A DNA stretch of 64,000 nucleotides from Symbiodinium kawagutii (GCA_009767595.1 VSDK01012485.1:39451-103450); one strand, 5' to 3'. Counted from the stretch's first letter, positions 11,244 through 22,879 are shown. Made by a program: numbers and translations. Notes: generated by a model from the letters alone, not told the origin.

Positions 11244-13924
11244 TTATCTCGACTTATGCGCCCCAAGCATGTCATACCGACAGAGATGCCATTACGAAGC
11301 ATTACATTGAACTTGAAAAGCTCATGCTCATCCATTACGCTTATTCCCCTCGTATTATTGCTGGTGATTTTAATGCCAGGCTTATCAAAGCCCTTCCAAA
11401 TGAATCCGCTTGTTTTGGTCCATTTACTCTAGGTACTTCATGGTCAGATTTGGAACGATTGAGTGACGGCCAACTTGAAAACCGTGCCCAATTTGCTGAC
11501 TTTTGCTTGGCCCACAGCTTAGTTGCGAAAAACACTTTTTTTCAGAAAGCAGATGCTGACCTTGTGACCTACCGAGCGGTAGGAGTTCAATCATGGCACC
11601 CGCCTTGGCACCTCCATAAGTATGCGCAGATGGATTTTATCTTGGTCAACAATAGGTGGAAGAATTGTATTACGGACGTTTTCACTACTCACACCCACGC
11701 GGTGGACACAGACCACAAACTGTTGATTGCCGATGCCCGGTTCAAGCTGAAGCAACAAAAATTCCCAAAGCCCAATCCCCCGCTTCGATTCCGTAATCCT
11801 TCTCCCCTCCAACTCATGGATTTCAACAACCAAATTTCTCAGCTGGCTGCCGCTGGAAATTTTGACACGCTGGATTCCGATTCCAAAATGGATTTTTTCA
11901 ATGATTTACTTCTTGATAGCGCGAAGACGCATTTACCAAAAATTGATCCGAATCAAAAGAAACCTTTCATCTCTGCAGACACTTGGGCACTTCTTGAACA
12001 AAAATGGCACGCCATCGAAACAGACAACTTGCAAGCGGCTGCTCAACTGGACACACTCATCAAACATCAAGTCCGTAAAGATAAAGAGGAACATTTACTT
12101 GATCAGTTGGAAGCGATCACGTCTGAAGGTTACAAATGGGATGGTCTTAAGAAATTGCGCTCTAAATTCACCCCTGTTTTTACTAAATTTAAAGACGCTG
12201 ATGGAAATCATGTTCCTTTTAGCGATTACTCTCAGAAAGCGGCTGATTACTTGCACGATGTGCAATGGAGCCCCCCTGTTGTGCCCCAAAACCAGCATTC
12301 CCGTGTTAATGAGCGTCTTCAAGATGGAAGATACCAGGTAGATGATTCACCTTTCACTTCGGCCGAGCTTGATTCCGTGCTTGACAGATTAAAGAGAAAT
12401 AAATCCCCCGGAGATGATGGAATCCCAGGTGAACTTTATAAGTGGTTAGACTCTAATAACCGATTATTGCTTCTGAAAGCTTCCAATGATTGTCTTCATT
12501 CTGGATCTATTAACAGAAAATTTCTGAATGCGGTTGTGGTATCAATCTACAAGAAGGGCGATTCTTCGTCCTTAGCTAATTATAGGCCCATTTCTCTCTT
12601 GTCCTCTTGTTACAAAATTATTGCTGCGATGGTGAAAGATAGACTTCTTGCAGGACTCGACTCTTGGCTGATGCAAACGCAATATGGATTTAGACCCGGA
12701 AAATCGACTAGCCACGCTATATTCTTGGCAAGAAGGTTGCAGGATTTAGCAGAGAGGTCTAGAACTCATAGCACTCTGGTTCTGTTAGACTGGGAAAAGG
12801 CTTTTGACCGTGTTGCCCAAGACAAAGTTATCGAAACCCTCAAACGCTTGATGGTCCCCGAGAAGATTTGCAATTTAGTGGCGAGTTTCTTTGATGATCC
12901 CCAATTTAAAGTCAAGGCTGGTTCGGTTCATTCGACTTGGAGATCACAGCGTTCTGGTATCCGGCAGGGCTGCCCCTTAAGCCCGTATTTATTTGTGCTA
13001 TTGATGGGAGCCTTATTCGCAGACCTCAAAGCCGAGCTTTGCACACCTCGGCAGCAAGAACCTATCGATGGTATTTACTTTTCTGAAATTCTTTTCGCTG
13101 ATGATACATTAATTTTTGGAGCCAACACTCGGTGCATCAACGTTTTGCTGCATGCTATTGAGAGACATTCCGAATATTTTGGTTTAAGACTGAACTACGA
13201 CAAATGCGTTAACATCACTGCTAACCAAAGAGTTTCTTCAGTCAGATTCTCATCTACGGGCCCTGGTCAAGGTAAACTCGTCCCCAGAAAAAGTTCTGCT
13301 TTATATCTTGGTTCTCTCCTTACGGACAGTTTTGATAACAAAGCAGAGCTCCTGAATAGATTGAGTGATTGCATTGCCGCAACTCATCGCATGAAATTGT
13401 TTTGGACTAAAGCGGCTACTTCCATCAAATGGAAATTGCAAGTTTTTAATGCCATCATTCGTTCGAAGCTGTTGTACGGTTTGGAATGCATTCAGCTCAC
13501 TGCTGCTGAGATTTCTCGCTTGAATGCCTTTCAAAATAAATCTCTACGCAGAATTTTGGGGAAACCCCCAACTTTCATTGACAGAAGTGAGACAAATGAG
13601 CGGATGTATAGAGAAATTCGTGACATTCATGGTTGCGTTTTTGAACATTTTGGAGACACGTGGCGTAAAGTCAAGCTTCGGCTTTTTGGCCATATTCTTA
13701 GGTGCCGTCCGTCTGACCCTCTTTCTCAAGTCATTTTCTCAAACGATGGGGCGCGCCCTAGACGTATCCTTTTCCGCAGACCTGGCCGACCAAAAGCTGA
13801 TTGGGTGATAGAATCTTACCGTGATGCGTACAAACTTTTGTATGGACCGGGCGCAGAGTTCGATCCGAACGATGGGTTCCATATTCAGCAGGTCAAAGTG
13901 GAAGCTTTGAGACGTGCATTTTAA
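11237..13924 (+). CDS. LINE ORF2-type protein: partial endonuclease plus reverse transcriptase
   Basis: 895 codons without a stop. The N-terminus starts in the middle of an AP-endonuclease-like domain (ISTYAPQ, then AGDFNA, then DTDHKLLIADARF about residues 165-178), so its first catalytic residues are missing. Reverse transcriptase follows: NKSPGDDGIPGELYKW, YGFRPGKSTS, motif A LLDWEKAFDR (Asp about 518), RQGCPLSPYLF (about 576) and catalytic FADD (Asp about 622-623), then YLGSLL. A C-terminal LFGHILRCRP stretch follows. The apparent start ATG (11237) lies in the target duplication and is host DNA, so this is not the element's natural start. It probably cannot nick DNA by itself. Confidence 0.9.
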   Translation: MDVISTYAPQACHTDRDAITKHYIELEKLMLIHYAYSPRIIAGDFNARLIKALPNESACFGPFTLGTSWSDLERLSDGQLENRAQFADFCLAHSLVAKNTFFQKADADLVTYRAVGVQSWHPPWHLHKYAQMDFILVNNRWKNCITDVFTTHTHAVDTDHKLLIADARFKLKQQKFPKPNPPLRFRNPSPLQLMDFNNQISQLAAAGNFDTLDSDSKMDFFNDLLLDSAKTHLPKIDPNQKKPFISADTWALLEQKWHAIETDNLQAAAQLDTLIKHQVRKDKEEHLLDQLEAITSEGYKWDGLKKLRSKFTPVFTKFKDADGNHVPFSDYSQKAADYLHDVQWSPPVVPQNQHSRVNERLQDGRYQVDDSPFTSAELDSVLDRLKRNKSPGDDGIPGELYKWLDSNNRLLLLKASNDCLHSGSINRKFLNAVVVSIYKKGDSSSLANYRPISLLSSCYKIIAAMVKDRLLAGLDSWLMQTQYGFRPGKSTSHAIFLARRLQDLAERSRTHSTLVLLDWEKAFDRVAQDKVIETLKRLMVPEKICNLVASFFDDPQFKVKAGSVHSTWRSQRSGIRQGCPLSPYLFVLLMGALFADLKAELCTPRQQEPIDGIYFSEILFADDTLIFGANTRCINVLLHAIERHSEYFGLRLNYDKCVNITANQRVSSVRFSSTGPGQGKLVPRKSSALYLGSLLTDSFDNKAELLNRLSDCIAATHRMKLFWTKAATSIKWKLQVFNAIIRSKLLYGLECIQLTAAEISRLNAFQNKSLRRILGKPPTFIDRSETNERMYREIRDIHGCVFEHFGDTWRKVKLRLFGHILRCRPSDPLSQVIFSNDGARPRRILFRRPGRPKADWVIESYRDAYKLLYGPGAEFDPNDGFHIQQVKVEALRRAF

Positions 13925-14133
13925 TCCTTCCAGTTCCTGCTCAGGCTCCGGCCTCTCGAGGTACTTCTCTTGGTAATAGATTTTGCTCTAATTTTTCTAC
14001 GTGGATTTACGGTGTTGGTGCGCATTCTTTTGAAGCTTTGCCATACTTTTGCTGCGCGCATTTTTAGCATGTTTCTCATGTTAATTAGTCAGACGCACGT
14101 CGGGAGCTCAGTCTTGCTCGCTGCAAAAAAAAA
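11244..14133 (+). mobile_element. 5'-truncated LINE (APE-class non-LTR retrotransposon)
   Basis: The element begins inside the endonuclease domain and runs through reverse transcriptase, a 3' UTR (13925-14124) and a terminal run of nine A (14125-14133). It is flanked by the 9-bp direct duplication AAATGGATG. These are the marks of target-primed reverse transcription with 5' truncation. Third-position composition differs from the host exons. The long intact frame suggests a young insertion. Confidence 0.9.
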
Positions 14134-14139
14134 TGGATG
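14131..14139 (+). repeat. Target-site duplication of the LINE, right copy
   Basis: AAATGGATG directly follows and overlaps the A-run. Intron sequence resumes with GGTGAAGACAACC. Confidence 0.85.
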
Positions 14140-14826
14140 GGTGAAGACAACCTCACAACTGGATGGGTCAAGGTCTGTGAAGGCGGATTTGTTTGGAGTC
14201 AGTGAGTTGATCCCGTTCGTGCATGGAGTGCTCAGCGCAGTGCCGGAGTTTGAGCCTCGCGCACTATGTAAAACCTGCCGCCCCTGAAGTGAAGCCAACC
14301 TTTCAACAGCTGAGTTTTTTCCCACCAGTGGGAAATCCAAGTTTTTTGGTTGGCCATGGTTGCGTACTCCGATTTCATTGGTTTGCCTATATTGGATGAA
14401 GATGATGCCCTGGCAAACCTTCAGGCTGGTACATGATAGAAATACTGTATCTAGGTTTCCCTCGATGAATTGGGTTTGTCAAATGTTCGCTACCAGTGCT
14501 GCTTGGTGGTCTTTTTTTTCCAACCATACCAGCTTGGATGACTATCGAACTGTCTCATTAATTTTCGGGATGTATAGAACCACCAACCAGGCTATGGCAG
14601 TCCATTTGAGTCGTTTGAAAAAGATTGCATACCTCATATTTGAGCGAAGCTTGGACTATAGATAAATTGGACTACCTAGTTTGAACACCAACTCAACTCC
14701 GGCCAAGCATGTTCAATCACTCGATATGCTACCTAACCGTAGGTAAATTGGCTACCTAAATTGGTTAAGCTGCACTAATGCTGCTATAACTCGATATCTT
14801 CGAGCACCAGCCTGGCACTCCTTCAG

Positions 14827-14917
14827 CCCGGGGGTCACCTTGGTAGCCCATGGCGGATCCCATGGTCGCGAGGCCAAAGCCCTGCAACGAAGGCTACTGG
14901 AATCAGCCGCTTGGAGG
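14827..14917 (+). CDS. Exon 12
   Basis: Acceptor TCCTTCAG. Peptide GREAKALQRRLLESAAW, helical. The first base completes the codon left by exon 11; it ends in phase 0 at GTGCAA (14918). The intron before it (11233-14826) holds the LINE. Confidence 0.7.
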
Positions 14918-15901
14918 GTGCAATGCTGGGCCATCGAACTTGGTTCTTCACAACTTGGAAGGATGCTGAAAAATGGAGAAAAATGGCTGAAGAATGGATA
15001 TTTGATGTTCATTACTGGGGTGAATCATGGTTGTTTCAGATGTTAATTGTGGATGAGTTTTGGTGAAATTGTGATGATTGTAAGCTGCACTTGGTTATAG
15101 CTGTCGAATCAGATTTGGTGCCAACGGGCTGTAACCATTAGTCTCATCAGTCACGCATGAGTTCACCAGACCACCATGGTCAACCATTTCAACCAGCATT
15201 ATGTCGCTAAGCCACACTTACAGTAAACCAACCTACATGGTTCCGCACCCTCAAGCCATGGTGAAACCACCTTTAGACCATCATTTTCTGACGTCAATCA
15301 GCATCCAGAATGGTGGCTCTAAGGTGGCCTTGAACAGCCATGAGATCTTGGCCAACTGCACGGCGTGGCTTGGTTGTGGTGGGATGACGGTGGCATGGCC
15401 CCAGGCGATAGGATGCTGTGACAATTTTTTCAGGGAATGATGGGTGAGTGATGCTTGAATGGTTGTCAAGGGCACCGGCTTAGAGCCACTAGGGTAGATT
15501 TTTAGATATTTTTAGGGCATTTAGGATTAGTTACCAGCACGGTGGCAACATATTAGTCAATGATAGTTACTTCAATGATCGTCAACCAATGGTTAAAGAT
15601 CGTGACATGATGGTTTGATTGTGGCCAATCATGATGGTGAATGATAGTTTAATGAAGAGTGATGTTGCAGACAGTGCCGCATCACTAGCTGAAACTTGTT
15701 GGGTCAGTGGTTGACAGGTGGCTGACGAGAAGATGACTGACTGGTGACCAAGTGGCTCATGTGTGACTCATTTCCTGTTTATCATGACTGATGAAATTTG
15801 ATGAAGAAAATCATCGCTTGGTCCTGACAAGTCCTCTCCCCTAGCCCTAGCCTCACCATCAACATCCAGGATTTCTCACCTCTGAGAGATGGTGCTACCA
15901 G

Positions 15902-16069
15902 CATGGCGGGTCTCCCCTGGGAACCGAGGCTGTTGCCAGGCATTTTGCCGGAGGCCTGTGCTCACAGCTGGACCTTCTGCCGCAAGACCATGCCTGCCGT
16001 CTCCTGGCTGCGGGGGATGTGCCTCGCAGTGCTGGGTCCTTGTTGAGCTCGCAGCCACGAGCCACCATG
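15902..16069 (+). CDS. Exon 13
   Basis: Acceptor GCTACCAG, phase 0 in, phase 0 out at the donor GTTGGG. Peptide segments GTEAVARHFAGGLCSQLDLL and DHACRLLAAGDVPRSAG. Two competing frames are open but read Cys/Trp/Arg-rich and break the phase chain. The intron before it (14918-15901) is low-complexity with no other content seen. Confidence 0.75.
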
Positions 16070-16427
16070 GTTGGGTGACTGCAGGGGTCATTTCATGTGA
16101 TTCATGGGGAATGCTCCACGCGATTCCGTTGAAGATGTGTCAGGTGGACAGGCCCACCATGAATCCGAAGGATAGAAATGGTTGCGCATCCATGTTGTTA
16201 CTGTAGTCACTCACCCCTCCTTTTCTCGGGGATTTCCCAGCATAATTTAACACCTAGACCTGCTTTTGCGTCCTTGAGGATTTTCTTCATTTTATATGCT
16301 CATTGTGTTCTTCCATGGGAAATTATGGAATGTATTCTTATGTCCACCCAATGACAAACAGTAAGCATTAATATGCTGCTTCCATCATTCACCATCAGTT
16401 TGTCCCCAAATCGATCTCAGAGCTGAG

Positions 16428-16540
16428 GTTTGCAGCTGTGCTTCAGGCTGGACCTGGGCGGTGCTTCCAAAGGAGCACTTTGGAGCTGGACATGTCGCCA
16501 TGGTCATGGGAGAGATTGGGACATTCCTGGCAGTGACTGC
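16428..16540 (+). CDS. Exon 14
   Basis: Acceptor AGCTGAG. The frame contains VLPKEHFGAGHVAMVMGEIG then TFLAVTA. The donor GTAAAA at 16541 leaves GC, completed by C of exon 15 to give Ala. Other frames stop or lack helical character. Confidence 0.65.
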
Positions 16541-16728
16541 GTAAAAATCAGTCAACGAACCCCAAGGCCAACCCAACCAACCGAAACCTCCGGACGCTTT
16601 CACTTGTTCACTTTCCAGCTTGTTCAGGGGTCAGCTGCCCTGGTAGCTAACTTGCAATGAATTGATCATCAGAAAAACCTCCGGACGCCCGGACCCCCCC
16701 AAAAAAACAAGCCAAACCCAAACCGAAG

Positions 16729-16808
16729 CAAACCAAAGTCTGCTGCAGGTGCCATTCCTGACCTGGCCAAGTCGCCGGGTGCCGAGGCGGTGGCACTGGA
16801 GGCCCCGG
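16729..16808 (+). CDS. Exon 15
   Basis: Acceptor ACCGAAG after a short 188-bp intron. Peptide KPKSAAGAIPDLAKSPGAEA. Ends CCG-G at the donor GTTGGA, phase 1, completed by CC of exon 16 to give Ala. Two other frames are open; phase and composition decide. Confidence 0.65.
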
Positions 16809-17168
16809 GTTGGAAGTCGTGGGTGCCTGGGCAACCCACCTGAGATGATTTTGTTTCACGTTTCTGTACCCTTTTTTGCGGAAATTAATGGAAGTTATAG
16901 ATCCAAGACTTGCTCATGATGAATGATCATTGGACATCTCAAAGCATTTTATAACCATCAGTCACCATTAGTTATAGCCATAGTTCATTTATGAGTCCAT
17001 CTCACCATTATAGAACAACAACTTATTTCTATTTAAATACTTATGAGCCTTTGTCACCTTAGAAATAACCTTATAAGGATTTTTTAGTAGAGACAAATAT
17101 TTTTTAATGGATTTTAATGGTAAAAAACAATCAATTTGTAAGCCTTGTTTCAGTCACCCTTTTTACAG

Positions 17169-17289
17169 CCATTCGCCGACGGTGCCGCCACCAGGCCATC
17201 GAAGCCTTGGTTGAATCCTGTCCCAAGGACGAGGTCGTTCAGTCAGGGACGGGGACGGCGTCGTTTGGGACGGCGAGCGCTGAGAATGG
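17169..17289 (+). CDS. Exon 16
   Basis: Acceptor TTTTTACAG with a pyrimidine tract. Peptide HQAIEALVESCPKDEVVQSG then TGTASFGTASAEN. Ends in phase 2 at the donor GTGGTG. The following intron starts with tandem TTGGTTTAT/GTTGG repeats (17330-17410). Confidence 0.75.
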
Positions 17290-17671
17290 GTGGTGATTAT
17301 GGTGGTTTATCACATAAGGGAGCTGATTTCTGTTGGTTTGTGTTGGCTTTTGTTGGTTAATGTTGGTTTATTCAATGTTGGTTTATTCAATGTTGGTTTG
17401 AGTTGGGTTCTTGGTGTTAGTTTTTAATAAAGCCTTTTTGCGTGTCAGTTCATGCGAGTTTATTAAGGGACAATTGTGGATATGGTTGCTTTATGTTTTT
17501 ATACGTTGGGACAATAGGTTGACAAGCGCTCAGAATGCTTGGTTGGCTGAGAAAGGCTGAGAATCCTCAGTTACGTTCATGTTGTTTTTTTAGTTTGGGG
17601 CAGATTGGCTAGCTCGTAGATGTAGCCTTCATAAGTTGGTGATAAGGACAATTAATTGGCTACCTTGACAG

Positions 17672-17789
17672 CCCGTGTTTCCGATCGTTGTCGCTCTGGG
17701 TCTTGCAGACCTGCACGCAGACCTGCACCATAGCTCCGCTCCAGCAGTCTGGTGCTGCAGCCAACCACACCACCCGCCTACCAGAGCAA
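17672..17789 (+). CDS. Exon 17
   Basis: Acceptor CTTGACAG. The frame set by exon 16 is open: SLSLWVLQTCTQTC, IAPLQQSGAAANHTTRLPEQ. Donor GTTGAA, phase 0. Confidence 0.6.
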
Positions 17790-18037
17790 GTTGAAGATTT
17801 GTTTCGGGATTAGTTTTCATCACTTCATTTATAGTTGATAGCCAGACATCATATGGAGATCGGGGTTGCGTATGTTGCTTATATGTTCTTTGGTTTGCAG
17901 AAGTCTCAAGCAGAATTTGAAACTATATGGATTGCTTTAGCCAAAAGATTCACCCATCATCAGCTGCATCATCATCCTTTATCACCCGTTGCCAACCAAC
18001 ATGAACCATTGCAGTACCTAGCCATGTTGATGCGAAG

Positions 18038-18141
18038 GGACTGTCGGTGACGCTGCGCAGGTGCCCATGTTGCTGGAGAACCTTGGCGGGAGAGATGCCA
18101 CATGAGCTGTCAAAAAACCTGGCATCAGCAGATGTACTGAA
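18038..18141 (+). CDS. Exon 18
   Basis: Acceptor TGCGAAG, phase 0. Peptide LSVTLRRCPCCWRTLAGEMP then HELSKNLASADVL. Donors at 18134 (phase 0) or 18142 (GTGGAA, phase 2); the second fits exon 19. Confidence 0.6.
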
Positions 18142-18390
18142 GTGGAATATGGGCTAAAGCCATGTAAAACCAAATATAGGAACCATGTAAAACCATGTAA
18201 AACCATGTATTGCTAAAACCCTGGAAAACGAAGGCGGTCCTTGAAAACGAAGGCTACCGACTATTGTGAAAACCATGTAAAACGAAGGCGGGCCTTTAAA
18301 ACCAAGGCTCGATAGCAATTCCACTTTTTGAAGCTTACATCTTGCCGATGGCTCACATGGTCAGTGGTGGTGATTATGAAGGGTTCAGGG

Positions 18391-18489
18391 TTGCTGGGTG
18401 GTGTCGTTTTTAATGTGTTTTTTCTCCCTCATAAGCATTGTTAAGTTGGGTTGACTGATCTTAGCTTTTGGGTTCAAACCACCAACCAG
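18391..18489. repeat. Family C inverted-repeat element (copy 3)
   Basis: TTGCTGGGTGGTGTCGTTTT to TTCAAACCACCAACCAG. A run of GTAAAACCATGTAAAACC repeats precedes it (18170-18310). Confidence 0.65.
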
Positions 18490-19052
18490 GTTGGGCTAGG
18501 GTTTTTATGTACGAGCCAGGTAAGGGCCTGACTATGAGCGCTAAGATGTGGCAAATAGTTGGTGTTATTTTGTGCCAATGGCTAGTAGTTTTTAAGCTAT
18601 CTTTGATAAAGTCAAAAATTCAGAATTGCCATTGCTACTGGTGTGCAGGTTATGCGATGATTACTACGAAAAAAGTGTGCATTGAGAATGGCGAATAAGA
18701 TTTGACCATGGATGTCACAAGTATTTCAGAGTGGGGGCTAAGATGGAAACATGCGGCAACATGGGTTGGTGTTATTTTTGACCGCCATTTTGAGATGATC
18801 ACATGGGGAGTCGTAACTCTGTGAGTGCTGGCCCAGACAAACCGGATACCGAGATGCAAAATATGAGGCATGATCTAAGACAGCCACGTCAGCACAATTT
18901 TGCTGTTTGATTAGGAGCCCTACTGGAGCAATGAAGTATTTGCATGCTTGGGAGAGTCAGTTGCAAGTTGCTTTTGATGGAAGTGCTCATTTCCAAAACT
19001 GCATTTGAAACCAAGTGCCTGATCACTAGCATCACACTAGGGAGCCAGCTAG

Positions 19053-19141
19053 GCCGCAAAGGCTTGGGACAGGCCAGTTGCTCCCAGAATCGCTGCGCCC
19101 TCCCAGGAATTTTCGCGAGACCTTTGGCAAATTGCTTAGAA
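19053..19141 (+). CDS. Exon 19
   Basis: Acceptor CAGCTAG. The frame entered from exon 18 reads LGTGQLLPESLRPPRNFRET then FGKLL, and meets a GT donor at 19142 (phase 1). Read-through stays open to about 19167, so a GC donor at 19163 is an alternative. Phase 1 fits exon 20 either way. Confidence 0.55.
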
Positions 19142-20149
19142 GTGCCTGGCTAGCAGCAACAGGCATGCCTTGAATTGATTGTTGCTTCTTGTTGATGAAG
19201 ATTGCCATGAATGGTGATGGAAGCTGAGCCTTTGCCCCAATTTCCATGGCATTGTACCCCAAATCTAGGTGACCATACACCATGAATAATTCACCGGAAC
19301 TGTTGGTTTCCCATCTGCGTTTGGCTGGTGGGAAATCATCCGGCCGGATTACTCGCCAGATCGGTGGAATGTGGTCATACTGTTTGCTTTGTTGGTGGTC
19401 GAGGGGTAGCATGCAGTTCTGCTGACAGGCCCACTGGAGCCATCAAAAGCTGATCGTAGCTCGTGTTATGATGAGCGGCCTTGGCACATGATTGTGCCAA
19501 TGATCCGTAGGTGTTGATTGGTTCTGCCATATGGTTAAATGGTGAGCCATCATGGTTCATAGTGATTTACGGTTTGGTTGTCAATAGTTGTCAGTAGTGA
19601 TTGGCAGCGGTTGGCAATGGTGATGATGGGTGATCATCGGAAATTCAGGGTTCTGACCCAGCGTTATTCACTTGTTAAGATGATTTTGCCTCTCATGGCA
19701 TGGTAATAGAACTGCCAACCATCGCTTCATGATTGAGAATGTTTGAACATGCTTCACATGATGTCACTGTATATGGATGCTGGCCTGTTCAGAAATGAGC
19801 CCAGTTGGATCACAAGCAGGGCAACCCCAACCAGAAGTTGGGCATCTATCGACTACCGAACTATTAGAGGCCACCGTCCACTGTGCACTATTATTTGCCA
19901 GCCAGCCATTCGTAGCAACTTGAACCAATTTCAACAACTTGTTCAGCAAAAATCGAGATAGTCTTTATCTCGACCCTTTTTGATAACCCCTGCTGTCCAG
20001 CCAACAACATTATATATTCGTGAGCAACCCCTATGATTACAATATCGTAAAACCCGCATCACTTTGTCATTTAAGTTTGCTCACCATCATAAACTATTGA
20101 CAGCATCAATCCCTATGGGTTTTTGCTTCACCCTTAGTACCCCTTAACT

Positions 20150-20900
20150 TTCAGCTCCTGTTCGCTAGTAATAGGTCACCTGCGTCACCCTTACCACCTT
20201 AGTAGTGGTTTCAAGCACGGTCAATAGCTAGAATGGTCACAACCTTCTTGTTCCTTATTGTTCACCTATTGGTTCCATAAAAGTCACTGATTATTATGTC
20301 ATTGCTCACCAGCTAACCTCTATTCTTCACCACTGTTTTTTTGTTCACCCCCTTATTCCGAGCATTAGGGACCCCCTATTGTTCACCATAGTCGCCCTTC
20401 GCTTGCCACTCACCTCCAATACATGTGATTGTGGCAAATGACAGTTGGCTTAATGATATAGTTTGCCAACATTTGCTACTTACTGTACAGTTGGGATAAC
20501 TTGTTAGGTTGACCCTTGTTATTCCATCACATTTTGAACTTGGTTAATTCACTAGTTGATGATCGCCGGTGGATTAGTTGTTGTTAACTTATCATTTGCT
20601 AGTTGTTTACCCGCTAAAATGTGTTGACCATGTGTTAACTAACGATTAGCTAACTATTTAATTGTCAATTAGTTGGTTGACCCTGTTTTAGTATTAATCT
20701 GAATTATATTTACAGTTTCGTTAGCTAATTGATTAACTATTGACCTTTCTCATTTAATTGTACTTAGAATTTGATCAATTAGCTAATTCGGCCCGTGGTG
20801 TTCAACATTTTCCCCAATAGTTCTTAAGAAATTGTTTCTTTTACTTTTTTCAAATAGGGAAATCATCTGACTATTGGTAAGGGGGTGGTTCAACCTCAAC
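20150..20900 (+). repeat. Diverged 1.07-kb duplication, first copy
   Basis: Shares an ordered series of blocks with 21220-21960: CCTCCTGTTC/CTCCTGTTCG, CAGTAGTGGTTT, GTTCACCTATTGGTTCCA, GGGACCCCCTATTGTTCACC, CACATGTGATTGTGG-like, and CCATGTGTTAACTAAC. Offset is about 1070 bp. Confidence 0.7.
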
Positions 20901-20926
20901 AACCGATTACTGGCTGCTCATCCCAG

Positions 20927-21028
20927 TGGGTGTTTCTCAAAATAGGGGTATCCAAAAATCATCCAATGTAAATCATTTATAATAGTAAACCAACCGTTTT
21001 TTGGGTCCCCTGTTCTGAGAAACCACCA
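20927..21028 (+). repeat. Family A inverted-repeat element (copy 2)
   Basis: GGGTGTTTCTCAAAATAGGG to CCCTGTTCTGAGAAACCACC, about 102 bp. Confidence 0.75.
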
Positions 21029-21219
21029 AATGATTACTAGCTGCTCATCCCCAGTGAATCATCCCCAGTGAACCCCCAGTTAGTTAACTAACTATTAGTA
21101 TTAGTTACTATTAGTATTAGTTACTATTAGTATTAGTTACTATTAATCATTTTTTACTGCACCATAAATACCGCCCAAATGTTCACCGCTAGTACCGCCA
21201 ATTCTTCACCACCTTTACC

Positions 21220-21960
21220 TCCTGTTCCCCAGGAATAGATCACTTGCCTTAGTGATCACCAGAACCATTACAACCTCAGTAGTGGTTTTTGCCCATGTTC
21301 GATAGCTACAGGAGTCAGTATGTACTGTTCACCTATTGGTTCCACAAAGGTCATTGGTTATTACGTCATTGTTCAAAGTATTAGTGAACCTCTATTTTTC
21401 ACCATTGTTTTTCTTTGTTCACCACCTCATTCCGACCAGTAGGGACCCCCTATTGTTCACCACTATTGACCTATTGTTCACCACTATTGACCCTCGTTCA
21501 CCACTCACCTCAATCACATGGGATTGTGGTAAATTACAGTAGGGTTAACTTATTGATTCACTATTGATCTTTGTTATGTCCTTGTACTTTGAGTAATTTA
21601 TGTTAACTGGGTTAATTAGTTAATCATTTTCAGTGAAATCGATGTTGTGAATTCATCAACTACCAGTTGTTAACCAATGACAAAAAGTTGTTAACCATGT
21701 GTTAACTAACTGTTCGCAAACTATTTAGTTATCTTTAGTTGTTTATTCACTAGCCCTATATAATCATCTGAATTTCTATCAATTGTTAATTAACTAAAGT
21801 TGTTAATTAGAAATTGGTGACTTTTCTTGAATTCGTTGACTGAATGTTATTTAATTTGAATTCTTGACTTACATTTAATTAATTAGTTTCTATTAGTAAA
21901 TATCAGTTAAAAACTAACGGTTCGTTATCTAACTATTCAAGATTAATTAGTTACTATTAA
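21220..21960 (+). repeat. Diverged 1.07-kb duplication, second copy
   Basis: Second copy of the block series described at 20150. It carries a local triplication of CTATTGTTCACCACTATTGA near 21450-21500. Confidence 0.7.
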
Positions 21961-22363
21961 TCATCATCGTTAATCAGTGAGTTACTAACTAATAGTTACA
22001 ATTAGTGAATCAGCATTGTTAGTTACAATGAATTAATTGATTACTAATTCATAGTCATTGATCCCATTGGGGGTAATTAGTTAAAAACTAATAGTCACAA
22101 TTAGTTTCAATTAATTTGTTACTATTTACTATTAGTTACTATTGGTTACTGTTAGTTACTATTAGTCACTAACCAACGGTTAGTTAACTAACTGTTAATA
22201 TTGGTTACAATTAATTCCCCGAATTGATCATAATTTGTTACTAACTATTCGGATTCATTTTATTATTACAGATTGCAATAATTTATTACAATTAATCAAA
22301 CTATTAATCATCAATCAATTAATGAATCATTTGCCTTCGTTGACTTCGTTGACTGATCACCAG

Positions 22364-22486
22364 CTCCAGGTGGGCAGAGCAGCCTCAGCGAGAGCGAAGG
22401 CCTTGGCGCAGCGCTCTGCTGGGCCTCGGCCACGGCGGCCCTGCTGCGGCGCGACAATGCGCAGCAACAGGCGCGGAGCGCCAGGG
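22364..22486 (+). CDS. Exon 20
   Basis: Acceptor ATCACCAG. All three frames are open; the one continuing exon 19 reads SSLSESEGLGAALCWASATA then ALLRRDNAQQQARSA, the only helical reading. Donor GTGGGC at 22487, phase 1 (a second phase-1 donor lies at 22526). Confidence 0.7.
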
Positions 22487-22757
22487 GTGGGCCGCCCTTA
22501 CGGGGGGAGCCAGGACCCCCCAGAGGTGGCCGGACTCATCAGCTATGGCAGGCAACTAGTTGATGAGAGATGATGAGAGTTGATGAGAGTTGAGCTCAAC
22601 CCATGGTTTACCCACGGTTTCCCATATGATTTACGAAAGATTTGCTTGGCTTTGATTTACTTCTATTGGTTCAAGTATAAGAAGACCATCTACCAGGGTA
22701 AACCCATGGGAAAACCACGGGTAAAGCCATGTCTCATGACCTCTCATGACCCCCCAG

Positions 22758-22879
22758 ACCTCCGCAGCTTACCGTGTCAGGCCTCAGGTTTTCTGGAGGC
22801 CTTGCTGAAGGCCTTGGATCTGGAGGCTCCTGTGGGGCCCTTCGTTCCCATGGCCTTCCGAGTGCTGGCGCCGGTGCAG
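22758..22879 (+). CDS. Exon 21
   Basis: Acceptor GACCCCCCAG. Peptide GFLEALLKALDLEAPVGPFV then PMAFRVLAPVQ. Donor GTCAGG, phase 0. The start phase matches exon 20. Confidence 0.75.

Larger units (their letters stand above)
19168..22363 (+). other. 3.2-kb intron of AT-rich repeats
   Basis: No coding island. It holds the diverged duplication at 20150-21900, a family A copy (20927-21028), and long runs of TTAGTTACTATTAGT-type repeat (21080-21150 and 21950-22300). Confidence 0.6.
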
